A stretch of DNA of 57,828 nt. It comes from Alphaproteobacteria bacterium (GTDB taxonomy: Bacteria > Pseudomonadota > Alphaproteobacteria > Caulobacterales > Parvularculaceae). The DNA is taken from the NCBI GenBank assembly GCA_016125455.1, contig WGLS01000014.1:1-57828 (forward strand), written 5' to 3'. The notes below the pieces were generated by a model, which saw only the letters and a list, made by a program, of their open reading frames with translations, ran no database searches and was not told where the DNA came from. This document shows positions 26,937 to 35,902 of this stretch, piece after piece; within the stretch, counting starts at the first letter, position 1, and every line of letters begins with the position of its first letter. The position numbers and the translations under genes are program-made.

Positions 26937-29261
26937 TCAGCCGATTGATGCATTGATCTCCGCGCCCTTTGAGCGAAGCAACAAGGCGAGGCTACGCCGC
27001 ATTTGTCCGTCTTCGACGTCAAAGCTTGACGCGCGCCACGCCGCCAGGTCGGCGAACCGAACCGAGCGAACAAGCCGCCGAAAACCGCCGACGGCCGTAG
27101 GGGGAAGTGAAAATTTCCGAATCCCTACTGACATGAGAGCTGCGGCGAAAATGGGGTCGGCAGCCTGTTCGCCGCAGTAGGACAATGGCTTGCCGGCAGC
27201 ATCCGCTTGTTCAACGATATGGCCGATGAATGACAGAAAACCCGCATCCAGCGGATCATATCGTTCCTGTGTCCTGGCGGCGTTTCGATCAGCCGCAAAA
27301 TAGAATTGCGCGAGGTCGTTGCCGCCGATCGAAAAGAAATCGACATGCCGCGCTATCTGAGCCGCCCGCCAGCCCGCGGCTGGCGTTTCCACCATTGCGC
27401 CGACCGAGACCGATCGCGGAAGGTCGACGCCGCGCTGGGTCCTGATCGAAATCTCCTTGTCCAGCAACGCCCGTGCGACGATCATCTCGTTGGCGGTCGT
27501 GACCATCGGGAAGAGAATATAGAGGTCTTCGCCAACCGCGGCGCCGAGCAGCGCGCGCAATTGCGGGCGCAAGATCCCCGGTCTGTCGACCGCCATCCTG
27601 AGGCCGCGCCAGCCCATCGCCGGATTGCCCTCGATTTCACGCACCATGTATTCGGCCGATTTGTCAGCACCGAGGTCGGCGGTTCTAAACACGACGGGCC
27701 GACCGGCTGCTCGCTCCAGTACATCCGCATAGAGACGCTGCTGGGCGCGGACCCGCGGGAGTTGCGAGCCGATGAGAAACTGCAACTCGGTCCTGAAGAG
27801 GCCAACGCCGTTCGCGCCTGTATTTTCGAGGTGCTCCATGTCGAGCGTTAGGCCTGCGTTGATGTGGATCTCGACATCGACGCCATCCTTGGTTGTCGCC
27901 GGAAGCTCCCGTTCCCGAGCAAACGCCGCCTGACGTTCCGAACGAAGCTCAATCTTCTCCCGGAAGCTGGTGACGACATCCGGCGTAGGTCGAAGGAAAA
28001 CGACGCCCTCTTCGCCGTCTATGGCAACTTCGTCGCCCTCTTCCGCAGCATCTATCGCGGAGCCCGCGCCGGCGACGAGCGGAAGGCCGAGCGCCCTGGC
28101 GACGATCGCCACGTGCGACGTTGTCGCCCCTTCGGCGAGGACGAGGCCCTTTAGTTTGGCCCGGTCGAACTCGAGCAGCGCCGCGGGACCTAGAGATCTG
28201 GCAAACGCGATGGCATCGTCCGGCATCGAAGCTTCGCTTGACGGCTCATTGGACAGATGCCTGAGCAGGCGGAAGGTCAGATCATCAAGATCGTGCAAGC
28301 GCTCCCGCAAATAGGGATCGCGAGCCTGGGATAGCCGCCCCCGATTTTCCGATTGGATACGTTCGACCGCGCTTTCAGCGGTCAACCCGGTGAGCGCCGC
28401 ATCGCGCATACGGGCGCGCCATCCCGCATCAGCGGCGAGGAGGCGATAGGTTTCCAGAACTTCGCGCGGCTCTTCGCCGAGATTGGCGTCGACCAGCATT
28501 TTGTCGAGCGAAGCACGGAGAGCCTCAACGCCGCTATCGATCCTGTTCGCCTCAGCTTCGGGATCCCGCGAAAATACGTTGTGCTTGGGCGTTGGCGGCT
28601 GAATGAACCAGACATGGCCAATTGCCACGCCGTCGACGACGCCAACGCCGCGACGGCGCTCCGGCAATCGGAGCATTGCCCCAACCTGTTGGGTTGCGCT
28701 CTCGTCGAGTAGTTCGCCGGACGCCGCAATTTCCGCAAGAAGCGTCGCGACAGCCTGGGCGGCTTCTATCTCATCGTCCTCGTACTTGCGGCTCTTGCGA
28801 TTTTGCAAAACAAGAACGCCGAGCGCCTTGCCTGATCTCAACAGGGGCACGCCGAGGAACGAATGCAGCGGATCCTCGCCCGTTTCCGGTCGATAGGAAA
28901 AGGCCGGATGGAGCGGCGCATCTGCCGTAACGAGCGGTGCGCCAGTATCGCAAACCTTGCCGACAAGGCCTTCGCCCTGAGCCATCACTGTCTGGTGGAC
29001 AGCTTCAGGCTTGAGACCTTCGGTCGAGTACAGTTCGAGCTTGTCGTCCGATCGACGCAGATAAATCGAGCAAACGTCGGCGGCAACGTGGCGGGCGATG
29101 ATCGCCGTCAATTGGTCAAGCCGCTCCTGCGGCGTCGCCTCGGACGCGACAACATCGTGCATTCGGCGCAAGAGCGCGGTGATTCCGGTGCGAGCCGCGC
29201 GGGGGACCCCGGGCGGCGAACGGCGCCCCCGCGCGCGCCCGGTCGGACCGCCTCGTGTCAT
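26937..29261 (-). CDS. ptsP: Nitrogen PTS enzyme I (PtsP, EI-Ntr)
   Basis: This phosphoenolpyruvate-protein phosphotransferase starts the nitrogen-related PTS, phosphorylating NPr. Residues 40-190 form a GAF sensor domain that in the family binds glutamine or 2-oxoglutarate. The EI domain follows, with phosphorylated His383 in EGATTSHVAIVARALGLP, then the PEP-binding barrel (GLFRTELQFL; FRTADLGADKSAEY; the catalytic cysteine region LSYCGEQAADP). At 774 residues it is full length. The first 25 residues are Arg/Gly/Pro-rich and variable. The ATG overlaps the lysC stop by 4 nt, an arrangement common in the class. NPr and EIIA-Ntr genes are not in the window. Confidence 0.95.
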   Translation of the reverse strand: MTRGGPTGRARGRRSPPGVPRAARTGITALLRRMHDVVASEATPQERLDQLTAIIARHVAADVCSIYLRRSDDKLELYSTEGLKPEAVHQTVMAQGEGLVGKVCDTGAPLVTADAPLHPAFSYRPETGEDPLHSFLGVPLLRSGKALGVLVLQNRKSRKYEDDEIEAAQAVATLLAEIAASGELLDESATQQVGAMLRLPERRRGVGVVDGVAIGHVWFIQPPTPKHNVFSRDPEAEANRIDSGVEALRASLDKMLVDANLGEEPREVLETYRLLAADAGWRARMRDAALTGLTAESAVERIQSENRGRLSQARDPYLRERLHDLDDLTFRLLRHLSNEPSSEASMPDDAIAFARSLGPAALLEFDRAKLKGLVLAEGATTSHVAIVARALGLPLVAGAGSAIDAAEEGDEVAIDGEEGVVFLRPTPDVVTSFREKIELRSERQAAFARERELPATTKDGVDVEIHINAGLTLDMEHLENTGANGVGLFRTELQFLIGSQLPRVRAQQRLYADVLERAAGRPVVFRTADLGADKSAEYMVREIEGNPAMGWRGLRMAVDRPGILRPQLRALLGAAVGEDLYILFPMVTTANEMIVARALLDKEISIRTQRGVDLPRSVSVGAMVETPAAGWRAAQIARHVDFFSIGGNDLAQFYFAADRNAARTQERYDPLDAGFLSFIGHIVEQADAAGKPLSYCGEQAADPIFAAALMSVGIRKFSLPPTAVGGFRRLVRSVRFADLAAWRASSFDVEDGQMRRSLALLLRSKGAEINASIG

Positions 29262-30523
29262 GATGGCGTCGCCCCTATGGCGTCCCTGTCGAGGCCGTAC
29301 GCCTGATGCAGGGCCCTTACGGCCAACTCCGCGTATTCAGAATGAATCAGCACGCTGATCTTGATCTCCGACGTCGAGATATTGTGAATGTTGATCTTCC
29401 GATCCGCGAGCGTCTGAAACATGGTCGACGCCACGCCGGTATGGCTGCGCATGCCCACGCCGATAACCGATACTTTGACGACCTCCCGGTCGGCAATGAG
29501 TTTGTCATAGCCGATTTCCGTCTTGAGAGACTCGATTGCCGAACTGGCGCGCTCCAGATCGCCTTCCGGGATCGTGAACGAAATGTTCGCGCCGGAAGTT
29601 CTCGCGGGGCTCTGGATGATCATGTCGACATTGACCGCCGCCGCCGCAAGTGCGGAAAAAATACGGGCGGCTCGCCCAGGTTCATCAGGCACATTGAGAA
29701 GGCTGATCCGGGCCTCGTCACGGGACACCGTAATCGCGCTCACGATACGCTGTTCCATCGTTTCCTCCTCGTCACATATGATCGTGCCCGGATTATCGGC
29801 GTCCGGCGCCACAAAACTGGAGAGCACCCTCAGGTTCACGCGGTAAGCCATCGCAAGTTCGACCGATCGGGTCTGAAGCACCTTTGCCCCGAGCGACGCC
29901 ATCTCCAGCATTTCTTCGTAGGAGAGCTTCGAAGTGCGCCGCGCCATCTTCGTGATGCGGGGGTCGGTTGTGTAGACGCCGTCGACGTCCGTATAGATGT
30001 CGCATCTCAACGCCTTGAGCGCGGCCGCAAAGGCGACGGCCGTCGTGTCCGACCCGCCACGACCGAGCGTGGTAATCCTGCCGTCGTCCGTCAGCCCCTG
30101 AAATCCGGCAACCACAGCGATTTCCCCGCCATCGATCGCCGCCGCCAGGGCTTCCGCTTCGATATCAAGGATCCGCGCCCTACCAAAGGCGCGATCCGTT
30201 TTCAGGCGCGCCTGCCAACCCTGCCAGGATCTCGCGCGATAGCCCATTTTCTGAAGAGCGATCGCCAGCAGTCCTGATGTGACTTGTTCGCCCGTTGCGA
30301 TAACCGCATCCGCTTCGATCGAACGCGCGTCAAGCGCTGGATCCGGGGGTCCTGCATCTTCAGCGAGCGCAACGAGCCTGTTTGTCTCGCCTGCCATGGC
30401 CGAAACCACGACGACGACCGCATGGCCGGCATCCGCTTCCCGGCGCACGAATTCGGCCGCGTGCCTGATACGCGACATATCGGCGACGGACGTGCCGCCG
30501 AATTTCATCACGATGCGCGCCAT
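29258..30523 (-). CDS. lysC: Aspartate kinase
   Basis: The 421-residue enzyme phosphorylates aspartate, the first step towards lysine, threonine, methionine and diaminopimelate. KFGGTSVAD at the N-terminus, the GRGGSDTTAVA substrate/ATP segment near 170, and two C-terminal ACT domains (from about 265) for feedback inhibition are all present. Its stop overlaps the ptsP start. The next enzyme of the pathway, Asd, is encoded about 13 kb away on the other strand. The gene is divergent from ubiG with 157 bases between, where both promoters must lie. Confidence 0.97.
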   Translation of the reverse strand: MARIVMKFGGTSVADMSRIRHAAEFVRREADAGHAVVVVVSAMAGETNRLVALAEDAGPPDPALDARSIEADAVIATGEQVTSGLLAIALQKMGYRARSWQGWQARLKTDRAFGRARILDIEAEALAAAIDGGEIAVVAGFQGLTDDGRITTLGRGGSDTTAVAFAAALKALRCDIYTDVDGVYTTDPRITKMARRTSKLSYEEMLEMASLGAKVLQTRSVELAMAYRVNLRVLSSFVAPDADNPGTIICDEEETMEQRIVSAITVSRDEARISLLNVPDEPGRAARIFSALAAAAVNVDMIIQSPARTSGANISFTIPEGDLERASSAIESLKTEIGYDKLIADREVVKVSVIGVGMRSHTGVASTMFQTLADRKINIHNISTSEIKISVLIHSEYAELAVRALHQAYGLDRDAIGATPS

Positions 30524-30680
30524 GCCGCGTCGTCTTTCCTTGTCAGATCCACAAAGGTCGTAGGTAAGCGGACATGCCGCAATTCAGAGCCATTCCAGAG
30601 CCTTCCATGACTATGGTCGGTGTCGTAACTTCGCAACATCGCAGTTTATTGCGAGCCAATATTTTCCGGAGGAGCCAAGG

Positions 30681-31481
30681 GTGACAACGACCGCTGCAGA
30701 TCAAGCCGAATCGCCGACCCCAAGGGTTTCTGGCGCGACAGTTGATGGCGGCGAAATCGCGAAATTCGAGAAGATGGCGGCGGAGTGGTGGGATCCACAT
30801 GGCAAGTTCCGACCCCTGCACAAGTTCAATCCGACCAGGCTCGCATATATCCGGGATGCAATCGCTGGCCACTTAGGACGAGATCCTCAATCTGCCGCGC
30901 CGCTTCGCGGCTTGCGCCTGCTGGATGTCGGTTGCGGCGGCGGTCTCGTTTGCGAACCGATGCGTCGGCTTGGGGCCGAAGTCGTCGGCATCGACGCCTC
31001 TGAAATGAACGTGAAAGTTGCCGCCACTCACGCCGAAGAAACCGGTCTTTCGATCGACTATCGCGCGTCAACCGTGGAAGCCCTCGTCGACGGAGGCGAA
31101 CCGCAGTTCGATGCCGTCCTGAACCTCGAAGCGGTCGAACATGTCGCGGACGTAGACCTTTTCCTCCAGTCCTCGGCGGCGCTGGTAAAGCCCGGCGGGA
31201 TCATGGTGGTCGCCACGATCAATCGGACCTTGAAAGCGGTGGCGACAGCGAAAATCGGCGCAGAGTACGTTCTTCGGTGGCTGCCAGTGGGCACTCATGA
31301 TCCGAGAAAGTTCGTCAAGCCATCTGAAATTGAGCGTGCGATCAGGCCAACCGGCATGACGGTAAAGGCCAGCGCGGGCGTCGCCTATAACCTCCTGACT
31401 GACGCATGGCGCGTCGTCGACGACGTCGCCGTCAACTACATGATTGTCGCAACAAAGCCCGGCGGCCCGGGAAACGCTTAA
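30681..31481 (+). CDS. ubiG: Ubiquinone biosynthesis O-methyltransferase UbiG
   Basis: UbiG performs both O-methylations of ubiquinone synthesis with SAM. The protein has 266 residues. The N-terminal EIAKFEKMAAEWWDPHGKF and PLHKFNPTRLAYI are UbiG-specific. The SAM site is LLDVGCGGGLVCEPMRRLGA, and VVATINRTLKA and the WLPVGTHDPRKF segment complete the family signature. The start is GTG 30681 with GGAGGA about 7 nt upstream. Its stop codon overlaps that of the convergent patatin gene by 4 bases. It supplies quinone for the cytochrome bc1 complex encoded further right. Confidence 0.96.
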   Translation: MTTTAADQAESPTPRVSGATVDGGEIAKFEKMAAEWWDPHGKFRPLHKFNPTRLAYIRDAIAGHLGRDPQSAAPLRGLRLLDVGCGGGLVCEPMRRLGAEVVGIDASEMNVKVAATHAEETGLSIDYRASTVEALVDGGEPQFDAVLNLEAVEHVADVDLFLQSSAALVKPGGIMVVATINRTLKAVATAKIGAEYVLRWLPVGTHDPRKFVKPSEIERAIRPTGMTVKASAGVAYNLLTDAWRVVDDVAVNYMIVATKPGGPGNA

Positions 31482-33271
31482 CCATGCGCGGCCAAGCCAA
31501 CTTCCGATGCGCGCACTTCGGGCGCTTCGCGGCAGTATGGCTGCAAGGCCCATGACGCTGCGTCGAAGGCCGTCCTTGCCGCGATCAGGCCATCGTCGAC
31601 CGCGAGATCGAATTTCTTCCAGTCGCGCAAGTCGACGCCAGGCGCGTCGGGCGTGACGAGGATGTCGGGCGCCTCCGATCCAAGCGCGAATGGACGGCCG
31701 GCGGTCGCCGCTCGCATCAGCAACGACACGATCGGCGGTGCGGCGGAGAGGCCATGCTCGCGGACCCAGTTGACGAAACTGGGCGGATTGACGAACGCCT
31801 CCGCCGCGATCGTGCCCTCTCTCGCGACATCGACGCCGATCGTCAGGCCGCGGTGGCGCGTGCGCATGACATCCACAGGGAAGTTGTTGAGAACTGCGCC
31901 GTCAACCAGCAGCTGATCGCCGTCCACCACCGGCGGCAGCAAACCCGGCAACGAGATCGACGCCCGCAACGCCTCACGCAGGACCCCGCGACGATGAACC
32001 CGCACCACTCCTCTGGTGAGCTCCGACGAAACGCAAAAGAACGGCAGTTCGAGGTCTTCGATCAGCTTCTCGCCAAAATGTCGTTTCAACCGTTCATCGA
32101 CCCGCGCCCCGCGAGTCAAGGCGATGACGGGCAGGATGTGGTCGGACAAGGGATTCGTGTCGACGAAGGCATCGCGTAGCCGCGCGTCAATTTCATCGAG
32201 CCCCCAGCCCATCGCCACGCAAGCGGCTATCACGGCCCCCATCGACGCGCCGCCCACAAAATCGAGCGGCGCGCCGCGTCGACGCAGTTCCTTGATGACG
32301 CCAAACTGTGCATAGGCGCGCGCGCCGCCACCTGACAGGCACAACCCGAGGCTGCGGCCCGCAATTGCACGAGCCAGCCGATCCTTGCTTGCTTCGTCGC
32401 CCCAATGAAAAACGCGATCGGCATCAGTTTCCCGGACCCAGTCGCGCGTCCAACCCGGCCCCTGTCCTTCGTGAATTGCGACGAGGTCAACCAACCGAAA
32501 ACGTCGCGCCGGCGACGCTTCGTCGGTCGTTAATGGAAGCGGCGTCGGCGGCCGCGCATCGCGCCGTGCGCAAACCAGTATCCGGTCGGCATGCCGCATG
32601 CAGAAGCGGTACCAATCCGAATCTCCGATGCGACACGGCAGGAAAAGGACGTCCACGGCCTCTTCCTCGCCATGCATCGACACCTCGACTTCAGCGGTAG
32701 CCGTCGCGGATTCAGGCTCAGGCAGCACCTTTGCTTTTTTCTGCAAGAATTTGATTCTAGTTGATAAGTCTCTTGCTATATAGGCCGCATCCACGGAAGG
32801 CGATGGCGCAACGACCGCAAAGACCCGCGGCGGCGCCTTGACGCTATCGCCTTTTGGCGCGCGGGAGCGTCGCAGGATCGTTCTCGCGACGGACGCGGCG
32901 AAGTCAGCCCGCTTTGCCATTAGGCGCCGCACAACCCCAGCGTCGAGGGCGATCAGCTCGGTGTCCCTCAATGCATAGGCGGACGCCGTGCGCGGTCCGC
33001 CATCCAGCATCGACATTTCGCCGACAATTTCGCCCGCCCGGACGTACCCAATGACGCTGTCGTCGCCACCATCTTCGGCGGCCTCGCGAACGATGATCAG
33101 CCGGCCCGACATGACAAGGTAGACCGCATCCGGCGGCGAGCCAGCAACAAACAGCGCCCTTCCGCCGGCAATGCAAATGGCGCGTCCTCGGCCAAGCAAG
33201 GCGCGTCTTGTGGCGTCGGAGAGGCCCGCCCCGAACGACGTGGATCCGAGTATGTCGTTGGGGGTTATCAT
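31478..33271 (-). CDS. Patatin-like phospholipase with N-terminal cNMP-binding domain
   Basis: A 597-residue protein of the NTE/RssA-like group. Residues 10-130 form a cyclic-nucleotide-binding fold (GYVRAGEIVGEMSMLDGGPR matches the phosphate-binding cassette). Residues 145-295 form a middle region of the kind seen in neuropathy target esterase homologues. The patatin domain starts near 308 with the oxyanion loop CLSGGGARAYAQFG. The nucleophile is Ser343 in GGASMG and the catalytic aspartate is Asp457 in LLVDGAVLNNFP, so the dyad is intact. Such enzymes hydrolyse phospholipids or lysophospholipids. The ATG at 33271 gives MITPNDILG. Its end overlaps the ubiG end. Confidence 0.9.
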   Translation of the reverse strand: MITPNDILGSTSFGAGLSDATRRALLGRGRAICIAGGRALFVAGSPPDAVYLVMSGRLIIVREAAEDGGDDSVIGYVRAGEIVGEMSMLDGGPRTASAYALRDTELIALDAGVVRRLMAKRADFAASVARTILRRSRAPKGDSVKAPPRVFAVVAPSPSVDAAYIARDLSTRIKFLQKKAKVLPEPESATATAEVEVSMHGEEEAVDVLFLPCRIGDSDWYRFCMRHADRILVCARRDARPPTPLPLTTDEASPARRFRLVDLVAIHEGQGPGWTRDWVRETDADRVFHWGDEASKDRLARAIAGRSLGLCLSGGGARAYAQFGVIKELRRRGAPLDFVGGASMGAVIAACVAMGWGLDEIDARLRDAFVDTNPLSDHILPVIALTRGARVDERLKRHFGEKLIEDLELPFFCVSSELTRGVVRVHRRGVLREALRASISLPGLLPPVVDGDQLLVDGAVLNNFPVDVMRTRHRGLTIGVDVAREGTIAAEAFVNPPSFVNWVREHGLSAAPPIVSLLMRAATAGRPFALGSEAPDILVTPDAPGVDLRDWKKFDLAVDDGLIAARTAFDAASWALQPYCREAPEVRASEVGLAAHG

Positions 33272-33331
33272 GGCCGGATCCTGATTGAAGCGCGAAGCAA
33301 CAACTCGAGCCTATGCCAAATGGTTAAGCCG

Positions 33332-33808
33332 TTAGTTGACAACGCCCTTCTTTGCGACGGCATGCGCTGGTTTCGCCGGACCGGCCTGCTCTACGTCAGT
33401 TACCTTGCCTGGAACTGGCGCAACCGGCACGCCTTCGTCCATGAGCTCCCTGACCTCGCCAGCGCTGGCTTCGCCATAGATCGGGCGAGCATCGGTTTCG
33501 CCATAGTGAATGCGACGGGCCTCTTCAGGGAACCTCGCGCCAACGTGCTCGAAATTCTTTTCCACGTATGCGCGGGCCCGTGCGGCGGCTTCGGTCATGG
33601 CGGCTCGAATCTCTGCCACCTTCGGTGACGAGCCGGCGTCCCGGCGCGTCGAAATTGCCGGCGCCATGATCGCTTTTTGCACGTCGCTAGAGCCACAGAC
33701 GGGACACGACAGCTCGGCCGTCGACTGTTGCTCGTCGAAATCGAGGCTGGATCGGAACCAGCCTTCAAACTCGTGCGACCGCGCGCACCTTAGAGCGTAC
33801 TTGATCAT
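33332..33808 (-). CDS. DUF1178 family protein
   Basis: A 158-residue protein of the uncharacterised DUF1178 family. The N-terminus MIKYALRCARSHEFEGWF and a CPVCGS zinc-ribbon-like pair after SAEL define it; the centre has EIRAAMTEAAARARAYVEKN and ARRIHYGE. It probably binds a metal through the cysteine pairs, but no activity is established for the family. The ATG overlaps the stop of the carbon-nitrogen hydrolase gene (4 nt), putting it last in the comF-grxC-hydrolase unit. Confidence 0.9.
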   Translation of the reverse strand: MIKYALRCARSHEFEGWFRSSLDFDEQQSTAELSCPVCGSSDVQKAIMAPAISTRRDAGSSPKVAEIRAAMTEAAARARAYVEKNFEHVGARFPEEARRIHYGETDARPIYGEASAGEVRELMDEGVPVAPVPGKVTDVEQAGPAKPAHAVAKKGVVN

Positions 33809-34650
33809 CTTCCTAAGATGTCGACCTCCGCAGCTCGATCAAGTCCCAAAGACGGAATGCGACCACGCGCATCCAGAGCGGCGGCGGGGGAAAGATCAGC
33901 GACGATGTACCCGGGTTCATCATTGTCCAGCTCGGCCAGCACCTGCCCCCAGGGATCGATGATCATTGAATGACCGTAAGTCTCGCGGCCGTCTTCGTGG
34001 CGACCGCCCTGACCCGGCGCGATGACAAATGCCCCGTTCTCAATGGCCCGCGCTCGCAATAGCGTTGACCAATGGGCCTCCCCAGTCTGGCGCGTGAAGG
34101 CAGCTGGCACGAAAAAAGCAACTGCCCCAGCTTGCGCAAGTCGCCTGAAAAGGACCGGAAACCTGACATCGTAGCAGATGGTAAGCCCGGCCAAGCCAAG
34201 GGGCGTCCTTGCAATGACGCCGCGCTCGCCCGGCGCATAGATCGCCGATTCCCGCCAGCTTTCGCCGTTCGGCAACGATACGTCGAACATGTGGATCTTG
34301 TCGTAGGTCGCAACAATCTCGCCTTCGGCGCCGAACAGGCAGGCGCGGTTGGCAATCCGCCCATCAGCGATCGGCACAGGCGATGAACCGATCAGCAGGT
34401 GGATCGACAGCGCCTCGGCAAGCTCCGCGAAGATACTGTTTTCGCGGGCATTTCCCCAGGCATTCAGGTTCTTTCTGAGGCGCTCTGAATTGCGGTCGAG
34501 GGCGATGGTCATTTCCGGCGTTGCGACCAGCTTTGCGCCATCCGCCGCGGCGGCCCGGATTAGATCGGCGGCAACTTCAACGTTCTGCGCCGGATCGATG
34601 CCCGATCGCATCTGGACGCATGCCACCCGCACTTGCGCTTCAACAATCAT
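33805..34650 (-). CDS. Carbon-nitrogen hydrolase, Nit1/Nit2-like amidase
   Basis: A 281-residue nitrilase-superfamily hydrolase. The catalytic triad is Glu46 (ATPEMT), Lys118 (TYDKIHMFD) and Cys159 (LTICYDVRFP), and the HMFD plus SLPNGESWRES segments match the Nit2/NitFhit branch. Members of that branch remove deaminated glutathione or omega-amides formed as metabolic by-products. A glutaredoxin gene lies 6 nt upstream, which fits glutathione housekeeping. The downstream DUF1178 gene overlaps by 4 nt. The exact substrate (deaminated glutathione or 2-oxoglutaramate) cannot be settled from the sequence. Confidence 0.92.
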   Translation of the reverse strand: MIVEAQVRVACVQMRSGIDPAQNVEVAADLIRAAAADGAKLVATPEMTIALDRNSERLRKNLNAWGNARENSIFAELAEALSIHLLIGSSPVPIADGRIANRACLFGAEGEIVATYDKIHMFDVSLPNGESWRESAIYAPGERGVIARTPLGLAGLTICYDVRFPVLFRRLAQAGAVAFFVPAAFTRQTGEAHWSTLLRARAIENGAFVIAPGQGGRHEDGRETYGHSMIIDPWGQVLAELDNDEPGYIVADLSPAAALDARGRIPSLGLDRAAEVDILGR

Positions 34651-34656
34651 GAGCGC

Positions 34657-34914
34657 CTATGCCTGCAAAAGCCGATCAAGATTGCCCGCCCGGTCCAGCG
34701 CAATGAGATCGTCGCAGCCGCCGACATGCACATCGCCAACGAAAATCTGTGGGTAGGTCCGTTTGCCATTCGATCTTGCAAGCATTTCTTCGCGCCTTTG
34801 CCGGTCAAACGCCGCCGAAACCTCTTCGATTTCAACTCCCTTGTCCCGCAGCAATGACATTGCTCGAACGCAGTACGGGCAAAGAGGCTTGGTATAGATC
34901 GTGACAGTTTTCAT
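34657..34914 (-). CDS. grxC: Glutaredoxin 3
   Basis: A small thiol-disulfide oxidoreductase of 85 residues, the standard GrxC length. MKTVTIYTKPLCPYC holds the dithiol active site Cys12-Pro-Tyr-Cys15. TYPQIFVGDVHVGGCDDL contains the cis-proline and the glutathione-binding GG-CDD motif. I use the ATG at 34914; the frame is open 19 codons upstream but that part has no family similarity. The gene sits between comF and the carbon-nitrogen hydrolase gene. Confidence 0.95.
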   Translation of the reverse strand: MKTVTIYTKPLCPYCVRAMSLLRDKGVEIEEVSAAFDRQRREEMLARSNGKRTYPQIFVGDVHVGGCDDLIALDRAGNLDRLLQA

Positions 34915-34978
34915 AACGCTCGTCGTTACTCCTTCGACCGGAAAGCCAGATCCGCAACGGATGGCGGACACATTACCC

Positions 34979-35782
34979 CTAAATGGAAACTGGCCCTGAT
35001 TTCACAACGCGCGCTAACGTCAGGGCCGCTACGGAGGATGCGCCTGCCGCCCGAGCCGCCCTGGCGCAGGCTGAGAGCGTTGCCCCGGTCGTATAGACGT
35101 CGTCCACGATAATAACTGTCCGGCCGCCCAGCAGTTCGCCGGCATTGGCGGACGGGGAGATCGCGCCTGCGAGATTGCGCCGTCGCCCATCCCTTGAGAG
35201 ATCTTTTTGCGGCCGCGTCGGTCTTGTCCGGACAAGAGCGCCGGGGGCAACCGGCCGATCGCTCGTCCGGCCCAGCGCATGGGCCAGCAACGCTGCTTGG
35301 TTGTAACGCCGCGCCAGCACTCGACGCCAGTGCAGCGGAACCGGGACGATCATGGCGTTGTCGTCTAGCAAGGCGGCGCCGGCGCGGGCGAGCCAGACGC
35401 CGAACATCGGCGCAAGATCGGTCCGATCCCCGTGCTTGAAGGACAGGATCAAGGGCTTTGACGCATCGTCATAAGCCACAGCCGCACGGGCTCGGTCGAA
35501 CGCCGGTTCGTCCGTGAGGCACCCGCCGCAAAGCGTTGGCAAACCACCATCATGCTCGAATGGCGCACCGCACCGGTCGCACAGGGGATCGTCGATCCAG
35601 AAAAAACTGGCCCAGGCGGTGAAGCCCAACGCCCCGGCGACCGCGACGGGCGACCCATCGACCGGACAGGCAGGCGGCGCAGCGGCGTCAAGCGCACGCC
35701 GCCCGAGATTGCCCAGGAATGACATCCGCTCGCCAGTCTCGCCTATGGCTCGACGCCGTTCAGAATCCAGTCGCCGCTTCAT
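34979..35782 (-). CDS. comF: ComF family phosphoribosyltransferase-like protein
   Basis: A 267-residue protein. The N-terminal part carries a zinc-ribbon-like cysteine set (PPACPVDG, LCDRCGAPF, LCGGCL). The C-terminal PRTase fold has the PRPP loop VIIVDDVYTTGATLSACA, and PVPLHWRRVLARRYNQA is the conserved ComF segment. ComF proteins take part in DNA uptake in naturally competent bacteria, but in other lineages their role is unproven. The ATG at 35782 is used; ATG 35725 (MSFLGNLG) would give 248 residues and is also plausible. The gene heads the comF-grxC-hydrolase-DUF1178 unit and is divergent from a methyltransferase gene. Confidence 0.9.
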   Translation of the reverse strand: MKRRLDSERRRAIGETGERMSFLGNLGRRALDAAAPPACPVDGSPVAVAGALGFTAWASFFWIDDPLCDRCGAPFEHDGGLPTLCGGCLTDEPAFDRARAAVAYDDASKPLILSFKHGDRTDLAPMFGVWLARAGAALLDDNAMIVPVPLHWRRVLARRYNQAALLAHALGRTSDRPVAPGALVRTRPTRPQKDLSRDGRRRNLAGAISPSANAGELLGGRTVIIVDDVYTTGATLSACARAARAAGASSVAALTLARVVKSGPVSI

Positions 35783-35902
35783 CGCCCAACGCTAGTCGTT
35801 TGCCGATGCCGGGGCGAGACCATAAATGGCGGGAGAGCAGAGCGTCTGGCGATCGGTCGGCGCGCAACAGGCATCGGTCGAGACCGAGGCCGGAACCACG
35901 CG

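Noticed and set aside
29306-30277. Plus-strand open frame of 323 codons
   Set aside because: Antisense of lysC; composition is Arg/His-rich and no domain is visible.
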